Assembly (NCBI RefSeq): GCF_008642275.1
Contig: NZ_CP029189.1
Span: 62,001-126,000 of the forward strand
From: Streptomyces venezuelae
GTDB taxonomy: Bacteria > Actinomycetota > Actinomycetes > Streptomycetales > Streptomycetaceae
Reading direction: 5' to 3'
DNA length: 64,000 bases
In this document: one piece after another, positions 17,302 through 25,402 of the stretch
Layout: the number at the start of each line of letters is the position of its first letter
Position numbering within the stretch: the first letter of the stretch is position 1
Position numbers and translations under genes: made by a program
Notes under the pieces: generated by a model
Database searches by the model: none
What the model was told of the DNA's origin: nothing
What the model saw: only the letters and a program-made list of their open reading frames with translations

Positions 17302-18636
17302 TCAGGGGGTGGGTGCCGTACGGGAGGCCGGTACGGGTACGCGGCCGTGGGCGACGATGGACTGGAGGATCTCGCCGACCCTGACGGCGGTGTTCGACAA
17401 CAGGGAGGACGTGATGCCGTGCGTGTGCTCCGTCCCTCCCTGGAGGTAGATGCCGCAGCGCAGTCCCGGCTCGCTCTCGACACGGTAGTCGCGCGTCACC
17501 CGGACGCGGCCGAGGCCGTCGCGCCGGCAGTACTTCTCGACGTCTCCGAGCAGTCCGAGGCCGTCCGCCGAGCGGTAGCCGGTCGCGTAGACCAGCGCGT
17601 CGGCCGCCAGTGCCTCCTTCTCCCCCGTGACCAGTGACTCGACGGTGACGAGGACGTGGTCGGGGGTCTCGGTGACGTCCGCGAGCCGTGACACCTTCAG
17701 GAAGCGCAGCCGCTCGGTGCCCAGGACCTTCTCCTGGTACTCCTGCCGGTAGAGGTCGTCGATGAGGTCGATGTCCACCACGGAGTAGTTGGTGTTGGCG
17801 TGGTACTCGATCAGCTTGCGCTTGACCTCCTCCGGTGCGGTGAAGTACTCGTCGACCGCGGAGGGGTCGAAGATCCGGTTGGCGAAGCCGCTGTCGTCGG
17901 CGGGGCTGTAGCCGTAGCGGGAGAAGACGGCGCACACCTCGGCCCGCGGGAAGGTGCGGTGCAGGAAGGACACGTTCTCGGCGGCGCTCTGGCCGGCGCC
18001 GACGACGATGAAGCGGGTGGGGTCGGCGCCGCCCAGCGCGGACACCCGCGTGAGGAGTTCCGAGGTGTGCCAGATCCGCTCGGTGCGGGCCACGCCCTCC
18101 GGCATCTGCGGCCGCAGGCCGGTGCCGATCACCAGGTTGCGCGCCCGGTGGACCACGAGTTCGGAGCCGGAGCGCGCGGTCACGTCCACGTACTCGATCG
18201 CCCCGTCGCGCAGGACGGGGCGTACGGCGACGACCTCGGACCCGTAGGAGACCATGTCGTCGACCTTGGCCGCGGCCCACTCGAAGTAGTCGTGGAACTC
18301 CACGCGCAGCGGGAACAGGTTCTTGTGGTTGACGAAGTCGATCAGGCGGCCGCGGCTCTGGAGGTAGCAGAGGAAGCTGTACTCGCTCGCCGGATTGCGC
18401 AGTGTCACCAGGTCCTTGAGGAAGGACACCTGCATCGTGGCGTCGTCGATGAGCATGCCGCGGTGCCAGCCGAAGCGGGGCTGCTGCTCGAAGAAGTGGG
18501 CGGTGACCGCCTCGTGCGGCCCGGCTCCGGCGTTGTGCTCGCTGAGCGCGATCGCCATGGCCACGTTCGAGGGGCCGAAGCCGATGCCGATGAGGTCGTG
18601 GATCGGTGGCGCGTCATCGGACAGATCCTGTGACAT
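17302..18636 (-). CDS. L-ornithine/L-lysine N-monooxygenase (siderophore biosynthesis), 444 aa
   Basis: Flavin-dependent N-hydroxylating monooxygenase that makes N5-hydroxyornithine or N6-hydroxylysine from the free amino acid, with FAD, NADPH and O2. The FAD motif GIGFGPSN is at 17-24, the NADPH motif VVGAGQSAAEN at 211-221 and the ATGYR motif near the end. MQVSFLKDLVTLRNPASEYSFLCYL is a family signature. ATG 18636 has GGGAG 4 bases before it. It resembles CchB of coelichelin synthesis. The formyltransferase is divergent and an iron box lies between. No NRPS is in the window, so the product may feed a remote cluster. Confidence 0.9.
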   Translation of the reverse strand: MSQDLSDDAPPIHDLIGIGFGPSNVAMAIALSEHNAGAGPHEAVTAHFFEQQPRFGWHRGMLIDDATMQVSFLKDLVTLRNPASEYSFLCYLQSRGRLIDFVNHKNLFPLRVEFHDYFEWAAAKVDDMVSYGSEVVAVRPVLRDGAIEYVDVTARSGSELVVHRARNLVIGTGLRPQMPEGVARTERIWHTSELLTRVSALGGADPTRFIVVGAGQSAAENVSFLHRTFPRAEVCAVFSRYGYSPADDSGFANRIFDPSAVDEYFTAPEEVKRKLIEYHANTNYSVVDIDLIDDLYRQEYQEKVLGTERLRFLKVSRLADVTETPDHVLVTVESLVTGEKEALAADALVYATGYRSADGLGLLGDVEKYCRRDGLGRVRVTRDYRVESEPGLRCGIYLQGGTEHTHGITSSLLSNTAVRVGEILQSIVAHGRVPVPASRTAPTP

Positions 18637-18726
18637 GTCACTCCCAATCGTGCGGGGCAGCCGATTGCCGTGCATGGGGGGGAACCGGGGTCAGGGCACA
18701 CCGAAGGAGCGGAGCCCGAAGCGAAC

Positions 18727-18745
18727 TTAGGGAAGGCTAACCTGA
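18727..18745. promoter_or_regulatory. Iron box (DmdR/IdeR-type operator), upstream of the N-hydroxylase gene
   Basis: TTAGGGAAGGCTAACCTGA matches the actinobacterial iron box TTAGGTTAGGCTAACCTAA at 16 of 19 positions. It lies about 90 bases before the ATG at 18636. Fe(II)-loaded DmdR/IdeR repressors bind such sites, so the gene should be on when iron is scarce. Confidence 0.85.
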
Positions 18746-18832
18746 CACGGTGGACCTGTCGATGGGCAAATCAGATCGAGTCCTTCATCGATTTCCAGCT
18801 GAACTCTCCTCAAAGTAAGGCGTGTTGCGCAG

Positions 18833-18851
18833 TTAGGTAAGGCTTGCTTTA
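18833..18851. promoter_or_regulatory. Iron box upstream of the formyltransferase gene
   Basis: TTAGGTAAGGCTTGCTTTA matches the iron-box consensus at 14 of 19 positions and lies about 40 bases before the ATG at 18890. A weaker partial copy (GTAAGGCGTG) lies just before it. It probably represses the rightward promoter when iron is plentiful. Confidence 0.75.
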
Positions 18852-18889
18852 CTCATTTTGAAATCTGTCGCCGCTCCAAGGAGGAACCC

Positions 18890-19834
18890 ATGCGGGTCGT
18901 CATGTTCGGCTATCAGACGTGGGGGCATCGCACCCTGCAGGCCCTGCTGGAGTCCGAACACGATGTCGTCCTGGTCGTGACGCACCCGAAGAGCGAGCAC
19001 GCCTACGAGAAGATCTGGAGCGACTCGGTCGCCGACCTCGCCGACGACCACGGCGTCCCGGTGCTCATCCGCAACCGGCCCGACGACGAGGAACTCTTCA
19101 CGCGGCTCCAAGAGGCGGAACCGGACATCATCGTGGCGAACAACTGGCGCACGTGGATCCCCCCGCGCATCTTCGCCCTGCCCCGCCACGGCACCCTCAA
19201 CGTGCACGACTCCCTCCTGCCGAAGTACGCCGGCTTCTCCCCCCTGATCTGGGCGCTGATCAACAACGAGCCCGAAGTGGGCGTCACCGCCCACCTGATG
19301 AACGACGAGCTCGACGCGGGCGACATCGTCGTCCAGCGCGCCGTACCGGTCGGCCCGACGGACACCGCCACCGACCTGTTCCACAAGACGGTCGACCTGA
19401 TCGCACCGGTCACCGTGGGCGCCCTGGGCCGGATCGCGGCCGGCGAGAGCGACTTCACCCGCCAGGACCGCTCGCAGGCCACCTTCTTCCACAAGCGGTC
19501 GGCCGAGGACATCCGCATCGACTGGAACTGGCCGGCCGAGGACCTGCAGCGACTCGTCCGCGCCCAGTCGGCCCCCTATCCCGCCGCTTTCACCTACCAC
19601 CGCGGCAAGCGGCTGGAGGTCCTGGCCGCCGTCGTCTCCGAGGGCCGCTACGGGGGCACGCCCGGCCGCGTGTTCTACCGCGAGGGCGAGGGCGTCGTGA
19701 TCGTGGCCGGAGCCGACGCCCGCACCGGGCGCAACCACGGCCTCGCCATCACCCGGGTACGGACCGAGGAGGGCGAGGAGATGCCCGCCACCGATTACTT
19801 CACCACCATGGGCGGGTACCTGACCGGCCGCTGA
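18890..19834 (+). CDS. Formyltransferase, hydroxyornithine-type (CchA-like), 314 aa
   Basis: Formyl-transferase fold related to methionyl-tRNA formyltransferase. N104, H106 (NVHDSLLPKYAG) and D142 (LDAGD) match the catalytic Asn-His-Asp triad that moves the formyl group from N10-formyl-tetrahydrofolate. A C-terminal Fmt-like domain follows. The iron box and the divergent N-hydroxylase gene point to formation of N5-formyl-N5-hydroxyornithine, as CchA does for coelichelin, rather than tRNA formylation. ATG 18890 is preceded by AAGGAGGAACCC. A strong hairpin terminator follows. Confidence 0.88.
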   Translation: MRVVMFGYQTWGHRTLQALLESEHDVVLVVTHPKSEHAYEKIWSDSVADLADDHGVPVLIRNRPDDEELFTRLQEAEPDIIVANNWRTWIPPRIFALPRHGTLNVHDSLLPKYAGFSPLIWALINNEPEVGVTAHLMNDELDAGDIVVQRAVPVGPTDTATDLFHKTVDLIAPVTVGALGRIAAGESDFTRQDRSQATFFHKRSAEDIRIDWNWPAEDLQRLVRAQSAPYPAAFTYHRGKRLEVLAAVVSEGRYGGTPGRVFYREGEGVVIVAGADARTGRNHGLAITRVRTEEGEEMPATDYFTTMGGYLTGR

Positions 19835-19847
19835 CCCACGGCGCCGT

Positions 19848-19881
19848 CCCGGGCGTACCGGGAGGCTCCGGTACGCCCGGG
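19848..19881 (+). terminator. Hairpin terminator after the formyltransferase gene
   Basis: Perfect 14-bp stem (19848-19861 with 19868-19881) and a 6-base loop, beginning 14 bases after the stop codon. It marks the end of the rightward iron-regulated transcript. Confidence 0.75.
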
Positions 19882-20010
19882 CGCCGTCGCCGCGCCCGGC
19901 CTGCCTTCTCCGGCCCCACCGGACCCGGCCTCGCCTCCGCATGCGTTTGGCCCCCTGCGCGGGGGGCACCCGCGTGGCAGAGGCCGATGAGGCCCGGATG
20001 GAGGCGAGCC

Positions 20011-20553
20011 ATGTCGAACAGCATGCTCATCACCGTGATCGTCATCGCGGCGGTCGTGGTCGTCGCGCTCTGCGTCGGGCTGTGGATGATGTCCCGCCGA
20101 CGCCGCTTGCAGAAGAGGTTCGGGCCCGAATACGAACGCACCGTCGACGCGGCGGGCGGCCGCATGGCCGCGGAGCGCGAGCTCCGTGACCGCGAGGCGC
20201 GCCACGCCGCCTTCGAGCTGAGGGAACTCCCGACGGAGCGGCGCCACGAGTACGCGGAGCGGTGGAGCAGCGTCCAGGAGCGGTTCGTGGACCGGCCGGA
20301 GGGCTCCGTCGGCGAGGCCGACGAGTTGATCACACAGCTGATGCGCGAGCGCGGGTACCCCACGGAGGGATTCAGCCGCCAGGTGCGGGATCTCTCCGTG
20401 GAACACGGACGGACCTTGGACCACTACCGCGCCGCGCACGACGTCAAGGTGCGCAGCGGTTCGGGAGGGACGACGACGGAGGAACTCCGCGGAGCCATGG
20501 TGCACTACCGCGCGCTCTTCGACGAGTTGCTCGACGACCAGAGGAGCAGGTGA
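20011..20553 (+). CDS. Membrane-anchored protein with W-x-x-V-Q-x-R-F-V-D module, 180 aa
   Basis: One membrane helix (residues about 5-28, LITVIVIAAVVVVALCVGLWMM) is followed by an Arg-rich stop-transfer (SRRRRLQKRFG) and a cytoplasmic helical domain. The domain carries RWSSVQERFVDRPEGSVGEA, a module shared with the next protein. ATG 20011 follows GGAGGCGAGCC. The stop is one base before the next ATG, so the two genes are translationally linked. The function is unknown; a stress- or envelope-related role is only a guess. Confidence 0.75.
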   Translation: MSNSMLITVIVIAAVVVVALCVGLWMMSRRRRLQKRFGPEYERTVDAAGGRMAAERELRDREARHAAFELRELPTERRHEYAERWSSVQERFVDRPEGSVGEADELITQLMRERGYPTEGFSRQVRDLSVEHGRTLDHYRAAHDVKVRSGSGGTTTEELRGAMVHYRALFDELLDDQRSR

Positions 20554-20554
20554 C

Positions 20555-21067
20555 ATGCGCAACCGAGCGGACATGGAACGAGCGGGCACGGAAGAAGTCC
20601 GGCCCACCGGCACCGAGCTGACGACGGAGGACATCGCGAACCCGGGGACGGCGGCTCCCGCGCCGGACGCCCGGCCGTACGGGGACCCGGGAGTCCCCAC
20701 GTACCCGGGGGAGGCGACGGCGGACGTCCGGGGCGGCGACGCCTCCGCCACGGAGGAGGAAGAAACCGGACACCAGGGCGAACAGCCCTCGCAGACGGAC
20801 GAACCGCTGCTCGGCAGCGAGGAGGCGGAACGCTACCGCAGGACGTGGAGCGAGATCCAGGGACGCTTCGTGGACGACCCGCAGGACGCGGTCACGTCGG
20901 CGGACGCTCTGGTGGCCGAGATGATGCAGGCACTCGCCCAGACCTTCGCCTCGCGCAAGCAGGGGCTGGAGGGCCAGTGGGACCAGGGCGAGAAGGTCGC
21001 CACGGAAGAACTGCGGCTGGCGCTCCAGCAGTACCGCTCCTTCTTCAACCGGCTGCTCAACACCTGA
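20555..21067 (+). CDS. Hypothetical protein paralogous to its upstream neighbour, 170 aa
   Basis: The N-terminal 85 residues are acidic, Pro/Gly/Thr-rich and probably disordered. The C-terminal half has RTWSEIQGRFVDDPQDAVTS, then LVAEMMQALAQTFASRKQGLEGQW. These align with the same region of the preceding membrane protein, so the pair arose by duplication. AGGAG precedes the ATG at 20555 inside the upstream gene's 3' end. A hairpin follows the stop. The two proteins may interact, one on the membrane and one soluble, which is inference. Confidence 0.75.
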   Translation: MRNRADMERAGTEEVRPTGTELTTEDIANPGTAAPAPDARPYGDPGVPTYPGEATADVRGGDASATEEEETGHQGEQPSQTDEPLLGSEEAERYRRTWSEIQGRFVDDPQDAVTSADALVAEMMQALAQTFASRKQGLEGQWDQGEKVATEELRLALQQYRSFFNRLLNT

Positions 21068-21370
21068 GGCCTCCGCCGGCCCACCCCCTCCCCCTCACAG
21101 GGCACGGGCCGGCGGACCCGTGACACGGCGCGGAGCCGGGGCCGGGGCGGCCGTGCCCGCCCCGGCCGCGTCCTGAAAGTGATGCAGAAACGCTGCGTGT
21201 TGCCCAGGGGGCGCCGTCGCGGGGAGGGTGGGCCACTCGCAGGGCGTGGCCGGTTGACTTCCGGTTGCGCCCGTGGCCCTTCTTGAGCGTCGAGCCTGAC
21301 CGTCGAGCCCGCCGGTCGGACTCGACCGCCGAGTCGTGGGCCGTCCACCCGTACCTGTTCCAGGAGCCGC
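21068..21370. other. Intergenic region with terminator, no gene seen
   Basis: About 300 bases between the paralog pair and the MMPL gene. It holds the hairpin at 21140-21167 and presumably the promoter of the MMPL gene in its second half. No coding frame is supported. Confidence 0.4.
21140..21167 (+). terminator. Hairpin terminator
   Basis: An 11-bp perfect GC stem (21140-21150 with 21157-21167) and a 6-base loop, about 70 bases after the paralog-pair operon. Confidence 0.55.
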
Positions 21371-23413
21371 ATGCGCACCTCGCCCCGACCGGCCCGGTGG
21401 CTGGTGCCCGTCCTCCTCCTCGTGGTCTGGCTGGCCGTCGGAGGCAGCCTCGGCTCGTACGCGGGGAAGCTGGGCGAGGTCTCCACCAACGACCAGGCCG
21501 CCTTCCTGCCCCGCAGCGCCGAATCCACCAAGGCCGCCCAGGCCCAAAGTGCCTTCCGGCAGGAGGAGTCCCTCCCGGCCGTGGTGGTCTGGACCGCGGA
21601 CGGCGCCACCCGGGTGACCCCGTCCGCGGTCGCCTCCGCCCGGGCCGCACTGGCCGGGCTGGAGGCAAGGCCCTGGATCGCGGGCACGCCCTCCCCCGTC
21701 CTCGTGTCGCGCGACGGCGAGGCGATGCAGGCGGTGATCCCCCTGCGGTCCGCGCTGGGCGACGAACTGCCCGCCGCGGTCGCCGAGATCCGGGAGGCCG
21801 GCGCCCGGGTCGCGGCCACCACGTTCCACGTGACGGGTCCGGCGGCCACCCGGGCGGACCTGTCGGAGGCCTTCGCCGGGATCGACGGACTGCTGCTGGG
21901 CGTGGCGCTGGTGACCGTCCTCGTGATCCTGCTGCTCGTCTACCGCAGCGTCCTGCTTCCGTTGCTGATCATCATCGGGGCGGTGTTCGCCCTCTCCCTG
22001 GCGTGCGCGATCGTCTACGCCCTGGCGAGCGCGGGCCTGGTCAGGGTCGACGGGCAGGTCCAGGGAATCCTCTCGATCCTCGTCATCGGGGCGGCCACCG
22101 ACTACGCCCTGCTGCTGACCGCCCGCTTCCGTGAGGAACTGGGACACACCGAGGACCGGTACGCGGCCATGCGTGCGGCTCTGCGGCAGTCCTGCGGTCC
22201 GGTCGTGGCCAGCGCCGGCACCGTGGCCCTGGGCCTGCTCGCCCTGTTCCTCAGCGACCTGACCAACAACCGGGCGCTGGGGCCCGTCGGGGCGATCGGG
22301 ATCGTCTGTGCGGTGGTGAGCGCTCTGACCTTCCTGCCCGCGGCGCTGGTGCTGCTGGGACGCAAGGCCTACTGGCCGGCGCACGTCAGCGCCGACGGCG
22401 GCACCGCGGGCATCTGGAGCCGGATCGCCCACCTGGTCAGCAGCGCTCCCCGCCGGGTGTGGGCGGTGGCTCTGGCAGGCCTGCTGGCCTGCGCGGCCTT
22501 CGCACCCGCGCTGCACTCGGGCGGGGTCCCGCTGGACGAGATCTTCGTGAACGAGGCCCCTTCGGTGACGGGGCAGAAGGAACTCGGGCGGCACTTCCCG
22601 GGAGGGGCCGGCAATCCGGCCGTCGTGATCGCCGCCGCCGGCCGGCAGGCGCAGGTGCGCGAGCGCGCCGCGGGAACGCCCGGTGTGGACTCGGCCGCCG
22701 TGCGCGGCGAGAAGGACGGCCTGGTACGGATCGACGTGGTCCTGAAGGACCCCGCGGACAGCGCTGCCGCGAAGGAGACGGTGGTCAGGCTCCGGGAGGC
22801 GGTCCACCCCGTGCCCGGCGCGGAGGCTCTCGTGGGCGGCTACACCGCGCAGGCCTACGACACGCAGAAGACCGCCGAGCGGGACCGCCAGGTCATCGTC
22901 CCGGTGGTGCTGGCCATCATCCTCCTCATCCTGGTGGCCCTGCTGCGCTCGCTGGTGATGCCGCTGCTGCTGGTGGTGACGGTGGCCCTGAACTTCTTCG
23001 CCACCCTGGGCGTGTCCGCCCTCGTGTTCCGCCACGTGTTCGGGTTCAGCGGCACGGATTCGTCCGTCCCCTTGTACGGGTTCGTCTTCCTCGTCGCGCT
23101 GGGCGTGGACTACAACATCTTCCTCATGTCACGGGTGCGCGAGGAGTCGCAGCGGCACGGAGTCCACGAGGGGGTGATCCGCGGTCTGACGGCCACCGGT
23201 GGCGTGATCACGTCCGCGGGCGTGGTTCTCGCCGCGACGTTCGCCGCGCTGGCCGTCATCCCGTTGGCGTTCCTCGTGCAGATCGCCTTCATCGTGGCCT
23301 TCGGCGTCCTCCTGGACACCCTGGTGGTGCGCTCGCTCCTGGTGCCCGCCCTGGTCCTGGACATCGGCCCCGCGGCCTGGTGGCCGGGCCGGCTGAGCCG
23401 CCGACCGAGCTGA
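21371..23413 (+). CDS. MMPL-family RND transporter, 680 aa
   Basis: Membrane exporter of the MMPL group of RND proteins, which move lipids or antibiotics using the proton gradient. It has an N-terminal helix, a first exported loop, a bundle of about five helices from residue 175 (IDGLLLGVALVTVLVILLLVYRS), a second exported loop and a second bundle from about 512. The two ATDYALLLTARF and GVDYNIFLMSRV segments are the duplicated D-Y motifs of the family and carry the proton-relay Asp. ATG 21371 is the first good start after GGAGCCGC. It is convergent with a TetR gene that probably represses it. Confidence 0.92.
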   Translation: MRTSPRPARWLVPVLLLVVWLAVGGSLGSYAGKLGEVSTNDQAAFLPRSAESTKAAQAQSAFRQEESLPAVVVWTADGATRVTPSAVASARAALAGLEARPWIAGTPSPVLVSRDGEAMQAVIPLRSALGDELPAAVAEIREAGARVAATTFHVTGPAATRADLSEAFAGIDGLLLGVALVTVLVILLLVYRSVLLPLLIIIGAVFALSLACAIVYALASAGLVRVDGQVQGILSILVIGAATDYALLLTARFREELGHTEDRYAAMRAALRQSCGPVVASAGTVALGLLALFLSDLTNNRALGPVGAIGIVCAVVSALTFLPAALVLLGRKAYWPAHVSADGGTAGIWSRIAHLVSSAPRRVWAVALAGLLACAAFAPALHSGGVPLDEIFVNEAPSVTGQKELGRHFPGGAGNPAVVIAAAGRQAQVRERAAGTPGVDSAAVRGEKDGLVRIDVVLKDPADSAAAKETVVRLREAVHPVPGAEALVGGYTAQAYDTQKTAERDRQVIVPVVLAIILLILVALLRSLVMPLLLVVTVALNFFATLGVSALVFRHVFGFSGTDSSVPLYGFVFLVALGVDYNIFLMSRVREESQRHGVHEGVIRGLTATGGVITSAGVVLAATFAALAVIPLAFLVQIAFIVAFGVLLDTLVVRSLLVPALVLDIGPAAWWPGRLSRRPS

Positions 23414-23437
23414 GGGCGACCCGGGGTGGTGGCGGAG

Positions 23438-24061
23438 TCACCCCGGCCAGTGCGCCCGCCCGAGGTGGATCAGGCGCAGCTGGGCGCGGGCCGTGCGGGT
23501 GGCGGCCGACCAGTCCTCCCCGCGGAGGGAGGCGGCGAGGAACGCCGAGGCCGTCATGAACATGTGGTCCACCAGCAGCCGGGACAGCATCGTCACGTCG
23601 GCGGCGTCCCAGCCTGCGCTGACCGGATCGGCCCCGAGCGCGACGGCGGTCTCCTCGGCGAGGCGATCGAGCTGTCCGGCGATGGCCTCGCGTACGGCCG
23701 GCACCCCGCCGTGGCGTTCACGGACCAGGAACCGGACGTGCGCGGGCCGGCTGCGCACCAGTTCGGCGACGAGCTGCACCACGGCGTCCCCGCGCCGGCC
23801 GGCGTCCCCGGTCGTGGCGAGAACGTCCCGGACCGTGTCGTCCAGGCTGGCCAGCGCCTCCTCGACCAGTACGGTCCCCAGCTCGTCCATGCCCCGGAAG
23901 TGCCGGTAGAAGGCGGTGGGGGCGACCCCGGCGGCCCGGGTCACCTCTCTGAGGCCGAGGCTGCCGAGACTGCGCTCCGTCATCTCCGACAAGGCCGCGT
24001 CGAGGAGGGCGCGTCGGGTGCGGCGGCGCTGGGTCTCACGAAAGCCGGTCTGCGGACTCAT
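23438..24061 (-). CDS. TetR-family repressor, 207 aa
   Basis: The N-terminal HTH (RRTRRALLDAALSEM ... LGSLGLREVTRAAGVAPTAFYRHFRGMDEL) is clear TetR. The C-terminal ligand-binding domain is helical. Similarity of the HTH to FabR/UnsR-like lipid regulators is suggested by GVAPTAFYRHF. ATG 24061. It sits between the MMPL gene (convergent) and a divergent pair of small membrane-protein genes whose promoter region holds a dyad. It may control both units, which is inference. Confidence 0.85.
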   Translation of the reverse strand: MSPQTGFRETQRRRTRRALLDAALSEMTERSLGSLGLREVTRAAGVAPTAFYRHFRGMDELGTVLVEEALASLDDTVRDVLATTGDAGRRGDAVVQLVAELVRSRPAHVRFLVRERHGGVPAVREAIAGQLDRLAEETAVALGADPVSAGWDAADVTMLSRLLVDHMFMTASAFLAASLRGEDWSAATRTARAQLRLIHLGRAHWPG

Positions 24062-24125
24062 GACGGGAAGTCAACCGCGTCACAGTCGTGTGCCGCCAGC
24101 ATGAGGACAATTGAACTGGGTAGTC

Positions 24126-24143
24126 AGTGAACAACTGTTACCT
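24126..24143. promoter_or_regulatory. Candidate TetR operator
   Basis: AGTGAACA-AC-TGTTACCT is an imperfect inverted repeat (6 of 8 positions per arm) midway between the divergent TetR gene and the small membrane-protein operon. Size and position fit a TetR dimer site. Confidence 0.45.
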
Positions 24144-24160
24144 GAACGGAAGGACGTCTC

Positions 24161-24328
24161 ATGCTCTTCCTCGTAGGTGCGTTGCTGGTCCTGGGCGTCG
24201 TGCTGGGCGCCGTGGCCCACGTACCCGTACCCGTCAGCGTGGTCGCCGCTCTCGCCATCGCCCTCTGGCTCGCCGTCTTCGCCACGCGCGAACGCCTCTC
24301 GGGCCGCCGCCGGGGAGGCCTGCGATGA
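24161..24328 (+). CDS. Small membrane protein, 55 aa
   Basis: A short gene read directly. It encodes MLFLVGALLVLGVVLG... with two hydrophobic helices (about 2-20 and 24-42) and a basic tail (RERLSGRRRGGLR). GAAGGACGTCTC precedes the ATG. Its stop overlaps the next start by four bases (ATGA), a strong sign of translational coupling and of a real gene. The family is unknown. Confidence 0.75.
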   Translation: MLFLVGALLVLGVVLGAVAHVPVPVSVVAALAIALWLAVFATRERLSGRRRGGLR

Positions 24329-24645
24329 GCGCGCGGACCGAACCGTCCGGTACCCGGGCCCGGACCGGGGACCGCGCCGGAGCCCGGACCCCGTCCCGTA
24401 CCCGTACGGGTACCCGTGACGCCGACGCGATGGCCGTCACCGGGTTCGTCCTGGGTCTGGTGGGGCTGCTCGTGCTGAACCTGATCCTCGGACCGACCGC
24501 CGTCGTCCTCGGCGCCCTCGCCCTGCGCCGGCGCACCACCAGGCCCGGCCGGGCCCGCCTCGGCATCGCCCTGGGCCTGGCCGACCTCGTGGTCCTCGCC
24601 TGCCTCGTCACCGCCGACGGGACGTGGTCGTGGGGCCTGACCTGA
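24325..24645 (+). CDS. DUF4190-type membrane protein, 106 aa
   Basis: An Arg/Thr-rich N-terminal 35 residues is followed by two membrane helices in the pattern AVTGFVLGLVGLLVLNLILGPTAVVLGALAL and a third (ALGLADLVVLACLV). This matches DUF4190 proteins of actinobacteria. The ATG overlaps the stop of the 55-residue gene (ATGA). The longer frame that starts at 24127 has no RBS and runs through the upstream gene out of frame, so it is not used. The function is unknown. Confidence 0.75.
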   Translation: MSARTEPSGTRARTGDRAGARTPSRTRTGTRDADAMAVTGFVLGLVGLLVLNLILGPTAVVLGALALRRRTTRPGRARLGIALGLADLVVLACLVTADGTWSWGLT

Positions 24646-24779
24646 GTGTTCCACTGCCGGGCGCGACCGTGGCACAACGGCCGCTACCGGTAAGGTGATA
24701 CGGAAAATCCCTTATGCCGGGCGGCTGTTCGGCGCCGTCCACGCACTCCGCACCCCAGACACCGAAGCGACGCACACCT

Positions 24780-25292
24780 GTGAACGAAACAGACCCGGCA
24801 CCCGTCGAGGACACCCACTTCGGCCCGATCACCGTCCGCCAGGACGGCCAGGACCGCATCGAGGTCGAAGGCGAGGCCATTCCCCGCGTGACCCTGGAGC
24901 GCGCCCCTGCGGCCGAGGCGGACCCGCAGATCGCCATCGGCACCCGCGACCCGGCACACCTCACGATGCGGGTCGACGGCGCCGTCGTGGGGCTGCTGCC
25001 GGCGAAGGGCCGCCTGAGCAGGCACTCGTACCGGGTGGACGTGACGTACGACGGAGCGGACTACCGCCTGGTCCCGGACTCCGTCCCCAGCAGCCGGCTG
25101 ACCCGCGACGGCGTGCACCTGGGCGACTTCTCCTCGGACGGTGACGAGATGGTCATCGTCGAATGGCGCGAGGACCGCGAGATCCGGCCGGCGGACGCCG
25201 CGATCGGCTACGCCCTGGCCTCGGCGTTCGGCACGGGTGCCCAGCCCATGTGGATGATGATCGTCGACGGCGTGACCAGCGCCCTCCCCTGA
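24780..25292 (+). CDS. Hypothetical protein, 170 aa
   Basis: Soluble beta-rich protein starting VNETDPAPVEDTHFGPITV. It has no signal peptide or membrane segment, and I recognise no motif. GTG 24780 is chosen because the sequence character becomes protein-like from there; the RBS is weak. Acidic strands (VEGEAIPRVTLERAPAAEADPQIAIG) and a Met-rich end (AQPMWMMIVDG) are visible. It stands alone between the DUF4190 gene and the NAT gene. Confidence 0.55.
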   Translation: MNETDPAPVEDTHFGPITVRQDGQDRIEVEGEAIPRVTLERAPAAEADPQIAIGTRDPAHLTMRVDGAVVGLLPAKGRLSRHSYRVDVTYDGADYRLVPDSVPSSRLTRDGVHLGDFSSDGDEMVIVEWREDREIRPADAAIGYALASAFGTGAQPMWMMIVDGVTSALP

Positions 25293-25300
25293 GCACGACC

Positions 25301-25327
25301 GGCAGGGCCGGCAGGGCCGGCAGGGCC
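25301..25327 (+). repeat. 9-bp tandem repeat, three copies
   Basis: GGCAGGGCC is repeated three times without interruption just after the stop of the hypothetical gene. It is a local slippage repeat, and no function is evident. Confidence 0.7.
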
Positions 25328-25402
25328 CGGATCGAGCTGGCCCTGGCCGCACGGGCCCCGGCCGTATGGCGTGAGCGGGGGGTGGCTTGCGAGACTGCCG
25401 GG

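Noticed and set aside
16048..17637. A 529-residue plus-strand frame opposite the amidohydrolase gene
   Set aside because: It is antisense, with mostly Gly/Val/Glu/Asp string and no motif.
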